NCBI GenBank assembly: GCA_013287915.1
Contig: JABDCX010000014.1
Span: 1 to 52,421, forward strand
DNA from: Chlamydiota bacterium
GTDB lineage: Bacteria; Chlamydiota; Chlamydiia; Chlamydiales; Parachlamydiaceae
Direction of reading: 5' to 3'
Length of the DNA: 52,421 nucleotides
Made by a program: the position numbers and the translations under genes
In this document: positions 46,056 to 52,421 of the stretch, piece by piece
Layout of the letters: the number at the start of each line of letters is the position of its first letter
How positions within the stretch are numbered: the first letter of the stretch is position 1
Notes under the pieces: generated by a model
The model's database searches: none
The model's input: the letters and a program-made list of their open reading frames with translations, nothing else
Told to the model about the DNA's origin: nothing

Positions 46056-47021
46056 TTAGAAGCGCCAGACGATGACGACTTCGCCATCCAAAGAGGACCA
46101 GCGCGCATGGCGGAACTCTTTCTCCGACTCAACCTTCCCAATTAATGGAAGGTTGTGGACATTCGTTTGTACACCCTCATGGGTGCGAAAGTAACGGTAA
46201 GTACTCTGGAGCCCGATCGACCAGTGATCCCAAATCTCCCAATTTCCCCCCAGCGTGAGCAAGTAGCCCCATCCATGGGCGCGGTCGTGAAAACCAGCAA
46301 GCACAGGATTCATATTCCATTTGCCAGACCCTCGATAACTTGCCCAATGCCCCTGAATGGTACCAAACACATACGCACATCCTTCGACGCGCGCCGAAAA
46401 ATCGACCCCCACATAGGGGCCAAGCCAACGGGCTTTGTACACATTATTCAAGTCTGGTATTTCACGCACAGAGCGGTCGCCGTGAAAGAACACCGTTTCT
46501 CCATCAAAGGCGGTGAGGTGTTGCGAGTGGAACGAACAGCCAACGATTGGCATCCCGACAAACCGGCCACAGGTCGATGTAAAGCGATATCCCACAGCCC
46601 CATCGAGATCGTATACATACCCCTTTCCAGCATTGTTCTCCGATCTCAGGAATAAATTTTCTCTGTCGTTGTCCGAATAGTCGCTGTCAATGTTTTTCCC
46701 ACTGCAAATATACCCATAGTCGCCATTCACCCGCACATAATAATTGCGGCACGACGTGTAACTCGCAAAGCCCGACACTTCGATCATTTGCAACTCTTTC
46801 CATTTCAAGACAGAAGAAAAGCCGGGAGACTCATCTTCTCCCACAACTGACCAACAAAATTCGTCCTGCCGATAGCCTATCCCAATATTCATATTGATCG
46901 GCGAAGGCCAGTTGGCTCCAGGTGCGTTTGGATTTGTCGAATAGCTATAAATCGGTGTCAAAGCAGGCAAAGAGGCCGCAGTCAAACAGGCAGTTATCAA
47001 AAATCCGGCAAATTTTCTCAT
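46056..47021 (-). CDS. Outer-membrane beta-barrel protein
   Basis: 321 residues. A signal peptide (FAGFLITACLTAASLPALT) precedes a Tyr/Trp/Gly-rich protein with alternating patterns and a C-terminal Phe (EVVIVWRF), as expected for an outer-membrane barrel recognised by BAM. Blocks such as SVLKWKELQMIEVSGFASYT and YYVRVNGDYGYICSGK have the feel of a chlamydial porin-type family, but I cannot name it. Eight Cys in the mature part could form the disulfide cross-links typical of chlamydial outer-membrane proteins. Divergent from sthA. Confidence 0.75.
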   Translation of the reverse strand: MRKFAGFLITACLTAASLPALTPIYSYSTNPNAPGANWPSPINMNIGIGYRQDEFCWSVVGEDESPGFSSVLKWKELQMIEVSGFASYTSCRNYYVRVNGDYGYICSGKNIDSDYSDNDRENLFLRSENNAGKGYVYDLDGAVGYRFTSTCGRFVGMPIVGCSFHSQHLTAFDGETVFFHGDRSVREIPDLNNVYKARWLGPYVGVDFSARVEGCAYVFGTIQGHWASYRGSGKWNMNPVLAGFHDRAHGWGYLLTLGGNWEIWDHWSIGLQSTYRYFRTHEGVQTNVHNLPLIGKVESEKEFRHARWSSLDGEVVIVWRF

Positions 47022-47049
47022 ATTCCTTCTATCTCCTGAAATTCGGGAC

Positions 47050-47079
47050 TATATAATAAACGACAAAACCAGTGTACAA
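47050..47079 (-). promoter_or_regulatory. Possible promoter of the outer-membrane protein gene
   Basis: Leftward TTGTAC, 18-bp spacer, TATATA (an overlapping TATTAT gives a 15-bp spacer). It ends 28 bp before the start codon. Confidence 0.35.
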
Positions 47080-47110
47080 AAAAATGATGAAAGTCAATGA
47101 GGACCTTATT

Positions 47111-47139
47111 TTGCAAATAAGAGAGCCGTCTGATATATA
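47111..47139 (+). promoter_or_regulatory. Possible promoter of sthA
   Basis: TTGCAA, 17-bp spacer, TATATA, ending 28 bp before the sthA start codon at 47168. Confidence 0.4.
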
Positions 47140-47167
47140 GCCATTCAGTAGCAAAATAGGGCCAAAA

Positions 47168-48565
47168 ATGGAAGAAATTAGCGCAGATGTCGTCATCATC
47201 GGATCGGGGCCGGCTGGTCAAAAGGCCGCGATCCAGGCTTCAAAAGCGGGCAAAAAGGTGATCGTTGTCGAAAGACAAAATGAACCCGGAGGCAACTGCC
47301 TGTTTTCTGGAACCATTCCCTCAAAAACATTGCGAGAAGCGATCATCGACTTGACCCGCTTTCACGAAAGGAATTTCTACTCGTTCGACTACCACATCGG
47401 AGACGTCACGATCTCAGCCCTCAACAACCGCCTCCAAAAGGTTATTGAAGAAGAAAAAAACATGGTGGATAGGCAGTTTAAGAAAAATAACATCCGCCTC
47501 CTCACTGGAACGGCTCGGTTTGAAAACCCCCATATGCTCATCCTCGTCGATCCAGACTACCGGCTTCTTTACCAGATCCAAAGCCCTTACTTTATCATTG
47601 CAACAGGTTCAAAGCCGCGCAATCCCAACAACATCCCCTTCGACAATGAAGTGATCCTCGACTCAACCACCCTTCTGAGCTTGAATAAAGTGCCTAAAAC
47701 CCTCCTCGTTCTCGGCGGCGGGATCATCGGGTCTGAATACGCGAGCTTTTTTGCAGCTCTTGGCACTGAAGTCACAATCATCGATAAAAAGGACCATATC
47801 CTCCCGATGTTAGATGCTGAAATCGGCATCCACCTCCAAACAGCACTGACCGATATTGGCCTCCGTTTTTTTGGAAATAAAGAGCCTGAGACGATCTCAA
47901 AGGTCGAAAATCGCGCCGTCGTGAAATTCAAAGATGGGACCTCTTTAGAAGCCGATGCACTTCTATACGCCTTGGGAAGAACGGCCAATGTCGATGCACT
48001 CCATTTAGAAAACATTGGCATTCAGATCAACGAAAAGGGGTACATCCCCGTCAATGCCCTTTTCCAAACCGTGCTCCCCCAAATTTATGCGGTTGGGGAT
48101 GTGATCGGCGGCCCTTGCTTAGCCTCGACAAGTATGGAACAGGGGCGTCTTGCAGCACGACACTTGTGTGGCGCTCAAACGCACCACTTCCCCTCGTTCT
48201 ATCCTGTAGGTATCTACACGATCCCCGAAATTTCGTGCTGCGGGTACACGGAAGAGGAGTTAAAAGAACTCGGATTCCACTATGAAGTGGGGCGCGCTTA
48301 CTACTACGAAATTGCGAGAAGCCACATCGTAGGGAACAATGTGGGGATGTTCAAAATCCTCTTTCACGCCGAAACGCTTGAAATCTTGGGCGTCCACATC
48401 ATCGGCCGCAGCGCTACCGAAGTGATCCACATCGGGCAGCTGGCGATCAACTTCCACGCCAAAATCAACTTCTTCATCGACCAAGTCTTCAACTACCCCA
48501 CCTATGCTGAGGGGTACCGGGTCGCCGCCCTCAATGGATTTAACAAAATCAAGCGCAAAAAGTAA
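47168..48565 (+). CDS. sthA: Soluble pyridine nucleotide transhydrogenase
   Basis: 465 residues. FAD site VVIIGSGPAGQKAAIQA, NAD(P) site LLVLGGGIIGSEYASFFA, and FAD-contact YAVGDVIGGPCLAS. In related dehydrogenases the redox motif is CxxxxC; here GGNCLFSGTIPSKTL has only the first Cys, the SthA pattern. It moves reducing equivalents between NADPH and NADH. The C-terminal dimer domain is complete. Single-gene unit. Confidence 0.92.
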   Translation: MEEISADVVIIGSGPAGQKAAIQASKAGKKVIVVERQNEPGGNCLFSGTIPSKTLREAIIDLTRFHERNFYSFDYHIGDVTISALNNRLQKVIEEEKNMVDRQFKKNNIRLLTGTARFENPHMLILVDPDYRLLYQIQSPYFIIATGSKPRNPNNIPFDNEVILDSTTLLSLNKVPKTLLVLGGGIIGSEYASFFAALGTEVTIIDKKDHILPMLDAEIGIHLQTALTDIGLRFFGNKEPETISKVENRAVVKFKDGTSLEADALLYALGRTANVDALHLENIGIQINEKGYIPVNALFQTVLPQIYAVGDVIGGPCLASTSMEQGRLAARHLCGAQTHHFPSFYPVGIYTIPEISCCGYTEEELKELGFHYEVGRAYYYEIARSHIVGNNVGMFKILFHAETLEILGVHIIGRSATEVIHIGQLAINFHAKINFFIDQVFNYPTYAEGYRVAALNGFNKIKRKK

Positions 48566-48620
48566 CCCCCCTGTTTACGCCCGGCAAAACCCCTCCTAAA
48601 ACAGCCCTAGAGCTCTCCAC

Positions 48621-48649
48621 TTGCCAAAGTTTAAACTATTTGGTATCAT
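48621..48649 (+). promoter_or_regulatory. Promoter of the 144-codon gene
   Basis: TTGCCA, 17-bp spacer, TATCAT, ending 21 bp before the start codon. Each hexamer matches consensus at 5 of 6 positions. Confidence 0.6.
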
Positions 48650-48670
48650 ATAGATAGAGAGGGGTGCTTT

Positions 48671-49105
48671 ATGCCACGAGCCAATTTTACCAAAGTTGAG
48701 AGTGCGCTGGACGAGGGGTTGCGAAAGCTCATGGTTGGCCAGCTTTTAAACGAAGCCGACGTCAACCAAGGGACTCCGTCTGCTCCCGGAGCACAGGCAG
48801 CGAATAAACAGCTGCTCATCGCGCTGCAACACGAACTCCACTACCTCCATAGATTGGGCCTTACTCCTTATAAACAGCTAAAACTCCGCAAGAAGAAATT
48901 CGCGGGGTGGGTCGAACATCCCGAAACTGTCACAGAAAAAGAGTGGGAAATGATCAAGGGATTAAAGGATAAGTTGACTCAGATACGGACAGATTATGAA
49001 AAGAAGATAAAAGTAGGCGATAATGAAACACTTGTAGACTCTGAAAGGAGAAAACACATCTACAAGCGTTTCAATATCAATGAAAAATGGCTACCGATTA
49101 CTTAG
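48671..49105 (+). CDS. Hypothetical protein
   Basis: 144 residues, no family recognised. Mostly charged and likely helical (LDEGLRKLMVGQLLNEADV, LQHELHYLHRLGLTPYKQ, EMIKGLKDKLTQIRTDYEKK), cytosolic, with no signal or membrane segment. It has its own promoter, and AGAGAGGGG lies about 8 nt before the ATG. Its last codons are part of a 23-bp tandem duplication shared with the convergent rpmB end. Confidence 0.7.
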   Translation: MPRANFTKVESALDEGLRKLMVGQLLNEADVNQGTPSAPGAQAANKQLLIALQHELHYLHRLGLTPYKQLKLRKKKFAGWVEHPETVTEKEWEMIKGLKDKLTQIRTDYEKKIKVGDNETLVDSERRKHIYKRFNINEKWLPIT

Positions 49106-49128
49106 AAAGATGGCTACCGATTACTTAG
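49083..49128. repeat. 23-bp tandem duplication at convergent gene ends
   Basis: GGCTACCGATTACTTAG occurs twice in a row, 23 bp apart, with AAA(A/G)AT before each copy. The first copy gives the end of the 144-codon gene (WLPIT, TAG); the second contains the rpmB stop on the other strand. Confidence 0.9.
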
Positions 49129-49402
49129 CTTCAGCCTTCGCTTTCGCTCTTACCTGACGCATCACGGAACTAATTCCATTCTTGTCGATTGTGCGCATGG
49201 CAGCAGGAGAGAGGCGGAGAGTCACAAACCGGTTCTCGTCACCGAACCAAATCCTCTTTTTCTTCAGATTTGGATTAAAGCGGCGCTTGGTCTTTCCAGT
49301 TACCTTAAGGCCGATCCCTTTCTTCTTTTTGGCGATCCCGCGGATACAGTATTTGTACCCGGTCACGGGACGCTTTCCAGTCACTTCACATAGTCTTGTC
49401 AT
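49121..49402 (-). CDS. rpmB: 50S ribosomal protein L28
   Basis: 93 residues. MTRLCEVTGKRPVTGYKYC, then KRRFNPNLKKKRIWFGDENRF identify L28. The open frame reaches 49543, but ATG 49402 has GAGG 7 nt upstream and gives the right protein start. It is convergent with the 144-codon gene and divergent from rpmJ. Confidence 0.95.
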   Translation of the reverse strand: MTRLCEVTGKRPVTGYKYCIRGIAKKKKGIGLKVTGKTKRRFNPNLKKKRIWFGDENRFVTLRLSPAAMRTIDKNGISSVMRQVRAKAKAEAK

Positions 49403-49437
49403 GATAAACCTCATTAAGTTGATAATGGCAAGAATGT

Positions 49438-49466
49438 ACCATATTGCCCCATAATCCCTCAAGCAA
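49438..49466 (-). promoter_or_regulatory. Possible promoter of rpmB
   Basis: Leftward TTGCTT, 17-bp spacer, TATGGT, 35 bp before the rpmB start codon. Confidence 0.35.
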
Positions 49467-49488
49467 AAAAAGGGGCAAAAAAAAGGGG

Positions 49489-49518
49489 TTGATCGGAATC
49501 CTGCTTTTCGCATACAAT
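49489..49518 (+). promoter_or_regulatory. Promoter of rpmJ-rpsN
   Basis: TTGATC, 18-bp spacer, TACAAT, 37 bp before the rpmJ start codon. Confidence 0.5.
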
Positions 49519-49555
49519 TTGACTCAAATATGACAAAAAACAACCGAGGAATGAC

Positions 49556-49693
49556 ATGAAAGTAAAAGCATCAGTCAAAGCTGATCCGAACAAGGGCGAC
49601 CTTTTAGTGCGCCGACGCGGCAGGCTTTATGTGATCAACAAGAAAGACCCTAACCGCAAACAGCGCCAAAAAGGCCCTGCACGTAAAAAATAG
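49556..49693 (+). CDS. rpmJ: 50S ribosomal protein L36
   Basis: 45 residues: [20 protein letters not shown], then [20 protein letters not shown]. This is the Cys-poor chlamydial L36 type without the zinc-binding Cys set. CCGAGGAATGAC precedes the ATG, with GAGG 6 nt upstream. Its position beside rpsN rather than after secY matches C. trachomatis from memory (CT786-CT787). Confidence 0.95.
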   Translation: MKVKASVKADPNKGDLLVRRRGRLYVINKKDPNRKQRQKGPARKK

Positions 49694-49706
49694 GAAGCAA
49701 TAACAC

Positions 49707-50012
49707 ATGGCAAAAAAATCATCTGTAATTAAGCAAAAACGACGTGAACGCACTGTCAGCCTGCACTGGGAAAAGAGAAAGGCGCTCAAAGAACGCGCTG
49801 GCGACTTAAGCCTCTCTCAAGAAGAGCGCGATCAAGCCCGTGTGAAGCTCAATAAACTCCCACGCAATGCTTCCCCTATCCGCCTCAGAAACCGCTGCCA
49901 ATTGACTGGACGTCCCCGCGGCTTCTTGCGCAAATTCAAGCTTTCGCGCCTCACTTTCCGCGAAATGGCTTCGATGGGTCTTATTCCTGGCGTGACCAAG
50001 TCTAGCTGGTAA
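49707..50012 (+). CDS. rpsN: 30S ribosomal protein S14
   Basis: 101 residues, the long zinc-free S14 type. [20 protein letters not shown] and [25 protein letters not shown] are typical. It lies 13 bp after rpmJ, explaining its absence between rplE and rpsH. Confidence 0.97.
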   Translation: MAKKSSVIKQKRRERTVSLHWEKRKALKERAGDLSLSQEERDQARVKLNKLPRNASPIRLRNRCQLTGRPRGFLRKFKLSRLTFREMASMGLIPGVTKSSW

Positions 50013-50021
50013 AAGACTCCA

Positions 50022-50082
50022 AGGAACAATGAGGACGATGAGGATCTTGTTAAACCTCTCTCCTCATAGTCCTCAGTGTCCT
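50022..50082. repeat. Imperfect inverted repeat after rpsN
   Basis: AGGAACAATGAGGACGATGA (50022-50041) and the partner TCCTCATAGTCCTCAGTGTC (50061-50080), loop about 16 nt. It lies 9 bp past the rpsN stop, so it may also work as an end-of-transcript structure. It is distinct from the GCAAAGACG-type element that follows. Confidence 0.7.
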
Positions 50083-50127
50083 GTTTCAAGCCCTGATTCT
50101 AGACTTTTGTTCCTCAAAAGACCTCCA

Positions 50128-50276
50128 ATTGAGTCTCTTTGCGTCTTTGCGCCTTTGCGTTTAAACCGTTGAGGCTATAGGAAAACAGTCACGTGCGAAT
50201 TATAAGCTCTAAAGGGCATGAAAATAAATTGTGAGATTTTTTCAACGCAAATGCGCAAAGACGCAAAGAGTCTAAT
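50128..50276. repeat. Dispersed inverted-repeat element, copy D
   Basis: The best-preserved copy, 149 bp. Terminal arms: ATTGAGTCTCTTTGCGTCTT on the left, and on the opposite strand at the right ATTAGACTCTTTGCGTCTTT; about 30 bp pair with few mismatches. The interior shares GCTCTAAA and GAGATTTTTTCAACGC with copy C. No open frame inside, so it is a non-autonomous, MITE-like element. Confidence 0.88.
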
Positions 50277-50289
50277 AACCTCAACAAAC

Positions 50290-50790
50290 TCACCTTTGAA
50301 AGGTGGCGTGGAGCCCAAATTCTTGGTGATACCCCAAAATCTTAAACAACCAATCCCGTAGATCGGTCTTTACTTTTTCGAGGAGCGGGCGCTGCCCAGA
50401 GAGTGGCACGGAAGGGAAATCGACGTGGATCGAAATTTTGTTATCCTTCAAATGGACGCTGCTCGTCACATTTGCATCGGGCATGAGCTGCTTCCAATAT
50501 TGGATCAGATACTCTTGGACAATCCCCTCATCGACTAAAACAGTCCCGTTCCCTGTCTTGATGTAGTAGTAGCGAGAGCGGCTATTCATGATGATATAAG
50601 CAGCCGTTGCCACGCCAATCACAACCAGCGTAAATCCAAACAAGGAAATGACTAAAGAGTCTTCCACGAGGAGGCGGGTTAAATATTCACGCACATCGAG
50701 GGACCAGGGGACGATCAAGCCGACAACCCCAACCAAGATGCAGAGCAGGGCAATAATGAATGTAATTAAGGAACAAAAGAAGCGGTACAT
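50290..50790 (-). CDS. AmaP-like membrane anchor of the Asp23 system
   Basis: 166 residues. Two membrane helices (FFCSLITFIIALLCILVGVVG, ~5-28, and VISLFGFTLVVIGVATAAYII, ~47-68) are followed by a soluble domain of alternating beta/alpha type (VHLKDNKISIHVDFPSVPLSG). This is the layout of AmaP, which anchors Asp23 to the membrane in Firmicutes. It begins 3 bp after the Asp23-like gene, so they are co-transcribed. Function in chlamydiae is unproven; envelope stress is the usual association. Confidence 0.75.
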   Translation of the reverse strand: MYRFFCSLITFIIALLCILVGVVGLIVPWSLDVREYLTRLLVEDSLVISLFGFTLVVIGVATAAYIIMNSRSRYYYIKTGNGTVLVDEGIVQEYLIQYWKQLMPDANVTSSVHLKDNKISIHVDFPSVPLSGQRPLLEKVKTDLRDWLFKILGYHQEFGLHATFQR

Positions 50791-50793
50791 AGG

Positions 50794-51288
50794 TTAAAAC
50801 TCGTCGTTATACTCTTCCCCAACTTGACCCTCAATCGGAGAGGCCGTCGTCTGGAGACGCTCGTCGGGCAAGAAGCGCTTGCGCTCCTGATCTGTCCACA
50901 CAATCCCCTTAAAGATGACGTGTACATAAGACACGTGTAATCCCGTAATTTTGGTGATCTCATCTGCACAGGCCACCTGAATCTCTTCGGCTTTGTCGGG
51001 AATCGAAAACCCATAACAGATGTTTACTTCGATTTTAACACCCACGGAATGATTTTTGTTGTCCTGATCGATGTAAATCCCTTTGCTCCCCTCGGTGTTG
51101 CTGCGACCTAAAATACTATCGATAAAATTCCCTTCGATAGGAGCAATCCCTGGAATGCGTGAAAGACACTGCAACACAATACCTTGAAAAACCCGATTTT
51201 CAACATCGCGCACAAAGTGCGTTTCAGGAAGCTGAAACTCCTTTGTATCGACCTTTCTTGCTTCCGCTCTTTTCGTAACCCCTTGCAT
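50794..51288 (-). CDS. Asp23/Gls24 (DUF322)-family protein
   Basis: 164 residues. ETHFVRDVENRVFQGIVLQCLSRIPGIAPIEG and SVGVKIEVNICYGFSIPDKAEEIQVACADEITKITGLHVSYVHVIFKGI follow the Asp23 pattern, split into segments around a short loop. It lacks a signal peptide. First gene of the pair with the AmaP-like protein. Confidence 0.85.
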   Translation of the reverse strand: MQGVTKRAEARKVDTKEFQLPETHFVRDVENRVFQGIVLQCLSRIPGIAPIEGNFIDSILGRSNTEGSKGIYIDQDNKNHSVGVKIEVNICYGFSIPDKAEEIQVACADEITKITGLHVSYVHVIFKGIVWTDQERKRFLPDERLQTTASPIEGQVGEEYNDEF

Positions 51289-51316
51289 GTTTCACCTTCC
51301 TGATCCTTTAATCAGT

Positions 51317-51346
51317 TTGCCAACCTATCCCAAAACAGGCTATACT
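51317..51346 (+). promoter_or_regulatory. Promoter of the GYF-domain gene
   Basis: TTGCCA, 18-bp spacer, TATACT, 43 bp before the start codon at 51390. Confidence 0.55.
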
Positions 51347-51389
51347 CTACACCATAACGAAACTCTGAATTAAGGCGCAATCTCATATC

Positions 51390-51824
51390 ATGCACGAATT
51401 ATCTGGCTCCGACTACACAATCGCCCTCATATTGACTCTCGTCATTGGCTTTCTCATCAGCTACTACAGCGCCAAATATGCGCAACGCAAGGGTAGAGAT
51501 CCCTATCTTTGGTTTGCCCTTGTCATCTTCTTTGGCCTCCTTGCCCTATTCATTTTATTTTTACTCCCTCCAGTAAAAAAGGAAGAACCCCCTGCCGAGG
51601 TGGTTCCGCCATCCCCTCCCTCTTGGGAAAGCACCTTAACACTCCAACAATGGCACTGCATCACAACCCTGGGCGATCAACAAGGCCCCCTCCCGTTTGC
51701 GGCACTTAAAAAGCTCTGGACAGAGGGAAAAATTGACGCCCGCTCGTTCGTATGGAGCGAAAAGCTAGTGACGTGGCGGAGGGTTGAGGAAATCCCAGAA
51801 CTGCTCAAAGCTCTTGCAAATTAA
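51390..51824 (+). CDS. Membrane protein with C-terminal GYF_2 domain
   Basis: 144 residues. Two membrane helices (IALILTLVIGFLISYYSAKYA and YLWFALVIFFGLLALFILFLL) flank a short basic loop, then a Pro-rich linker, then residues ~88-140 form a GYF_2-like domain: WHCITTLGDQQGPLPFAALK, WTEGKIDARSFVWSEKLVTW. GYF_2 domains probably bind Pro-rich peptides; the partner is unknown. Just upstream of rpmH. Confidence 0.8.
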   Translation: MHELSGSDYTIALILTLVIGFLISYYSAKYAQRKGRDPYLWFALVIFFGLLALFILFLLPPVKKEEPPAEVVPPSPPSWESTLTLQQWHCITTLGDQQGPLPFAALKKLWTEGKIDARSFVWSEKLVTWRRVEEIPELLKALAN

Positions 51825-51842
51825 GGCTCCTTTCCTTAAAAT
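51814..51842 (+). promoter_or_regulatory. Promoter of rpmH-rnpA
   Basis: TTGCAA, 17-bp spacer, TAAAAT, overlapping the end of the GYF gene and 33 bp before the rpmH start. Confidence 0.5.
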
Positions 51843-51875
51843 CGGTGTACATTTGATTTAACGAGGACAAGTACC

Positions 51876-52013
51876 GTGAAAAGAACATACCAACCGAGTA
51901 AAAAATGCCGTAAAGCTGTGCATGGATTCCGCGCACGGATGAAAACAGCCGATGGCCGAAAAATCATCAACCGCCGTCGCCGTCAAGGACGCAAGCAACT
52001 CACACGTGCCTAG
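51876..52013 (+). CDS. rpmH: 50S ribosomal protein L34
   Basis: 45 residues from [23 protein letters not shown], then [36 protein letters not shown] precedes the start, with GAGG about 9 nt away. It pairs with rnpA as in most bacteria. Confidence 0.96.
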   Translation: MKRTYQPSKKCRKAVHGFRARMKTADGRKIINRRRRQGRKQLTRA

Positions 52014-52347
52014 ATTCTCGTTTCCCAAGGCCATTCGGCTGCGCAAACGGGGACAATACCAACACGTAGCTCGCTCAGCGAAAAGACTCGCGGGTCGCTG
52101 GATTGCAATCGATGCCCTCTCAAAAGGGCAGTATCCGACGCGTCTTGGCATTCTTGTTACAAAAAAATTTGGAGATGCCGTGGAAAGAAATCGCTTTAAG
52201 CGGATTGTCCGCGAAGCATTCCGCCTCATCCGCCATACACTCCCGGAAGGGCTTGACATCGTCGTCAAGCCCCGTACCGACTCTCTAAAAGCAACTACCC
52301 AAGACATTCAAGACGAATTCATGAAGTTGCTCAGAATCAAAAATTAA
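52006..52347 (+). CDS. rnpA: RNase P protein component
   Basis: 113 residues from GTG 52006, which gives [21 protein letters not shown] and an 8-bp overlap with rpmH. The frame is open to ATG 51952, which would overlap rpmH by 62 bp; neither start has a clear Shine-Dalgarno sequence. [21 protein letters not shown] is the RNR motif that binds the RNase P RNA. It processes tRNA 5' ends. Confidence 0.93.
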   Translation: MPRFSFPKAIRLRKRGQYQHVARSAKRLAGRWIAIDALSKGQYPTRLGILVTKKFGDAVERNRFKRIVREAFRLIRHTLPEGLDIVVKPRTDSLKATTQDIQDEFMKLLRIKN

Positions 52348-52421
52348 ATTTGAGTTTCAGGGTCAGCTGATTTTTCAGAAGACATTTCGGAAGAATAGTC
52401 GTGCACCATTTTAAGAATCGA
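52344..52421 (-). CDS. C-terminal end of an unidentified gene (continues off the right edge)
   Basis: A frame open to the right edge ends at TAA 52344-52346, overlapping the rnpA stop on the other strand. The visible 25 residues (SILKMVHDYSSEMSSEKSAD, then PETQI) are polar and acidic. Too little is present to identify it; the shared convergent stop supports its reality. Confidence 0.4.
   Translation of the reverse strand, partial: SILKMVHDYSSEMSSEKSADPETQI

Noticed and set aside
49403-49543. N-terminal extension of L28
   Set aside because: It covers the promoter region; ATG 49402 has the Shine-Dalgarno sequence and the normal L28 start.

Overview
The window reads as part of the chromosome of an environmental (amoeba- or arthropod-type) chlamydia, order Parachlamydiales or a close relative. 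The basis is gene order. A leftward ribosomal run rplC to rplQ, then gapA and a conserved gene of unknown function, lacks rpsJ, rpsN, rpmD and rpmJ. An lnt-lpxC-fabZ-lpxA-fmt cluster lies close upstream. There is a holB-tmk-gyrA-gyrB-DUF721 run, a surA-like/rsmA pair, and separate rpmJ-rpsN and rpmH-rnpA pairs. From memory this follows Chlamydia trachomatis, with extra genes between the blocks. Genus cannot be fixed from sequence alone. By eye, positions 802-5240 are more AT-rich than the rest.

Left arm (1-6.8 kb): the 3' part of an oxalate-decarboxylase-like bicupin gene; a leftward AlaX-like and alpha/beta-hydrolase pair; an 855-codon gene joining an N-terminal U-box (a eukaryotic-type E3 ubiquitin ligase domain) to a C-terminal ClpB-like AAA+ ATPase; an M48 metalloprotease; and a leftward tRNA-Leu(TAA) followed by two tandem ~97-bp repeats that each begin with a copy of the tRNA 3' end. 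Remnants at 2378-2597 (27 codons plus promoter of a second U-box gene, and the last 13 codons of a second cupin gene) point to an old tandem duplication of the cupin/U-box pair, later broken by deletion or replacement.

Centre (6.8-35 kb): the unknown gene, gapA and the ribosomal/secY/rpoA operon; two tandem paralogous hydrophobic proteins, each with its own start signals, where Chlamydia carries the inclusion-membrane protein Cap1 (CT529); an SLBB-like protein; a 5-methylcytosine rRNA methyltransferase; DoxX; then lipoprotein acylation and lipid A synthesis (lnt, lpxC, fabZ, lpxA), initiator-tRNA formylation (fmt), a periplasmic chaperone-like protein, rsmA and a D,D-carboxypeptidase.

Right arm (35-52.4 kb): a secreted histidine-rich protein, mazG, a NUDIX hydrolase set among three small membrane proteins of one likely family, the holB-tmk-gyrA-gyrB-dciA block, an outer-membrane beta-barrel protein, sthA, ribosomal genes rpmB, rpmJ, rpsN and rpmH, an Asp23/AmaP-like pair, a GYF-domain membrane protein and rnpA. 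At least four copies of a dispersed inverted-repeat element built from GCAAAGACGCAAAG-type arms sit in intergenic spaces, and two of them shape the ends of adjacent genes. The most novel item is the U-box/AAA+ fusion. Next are the Cap1-locus paralogs, the GyrA quinolone-pocket substitutions and the repeat structures.
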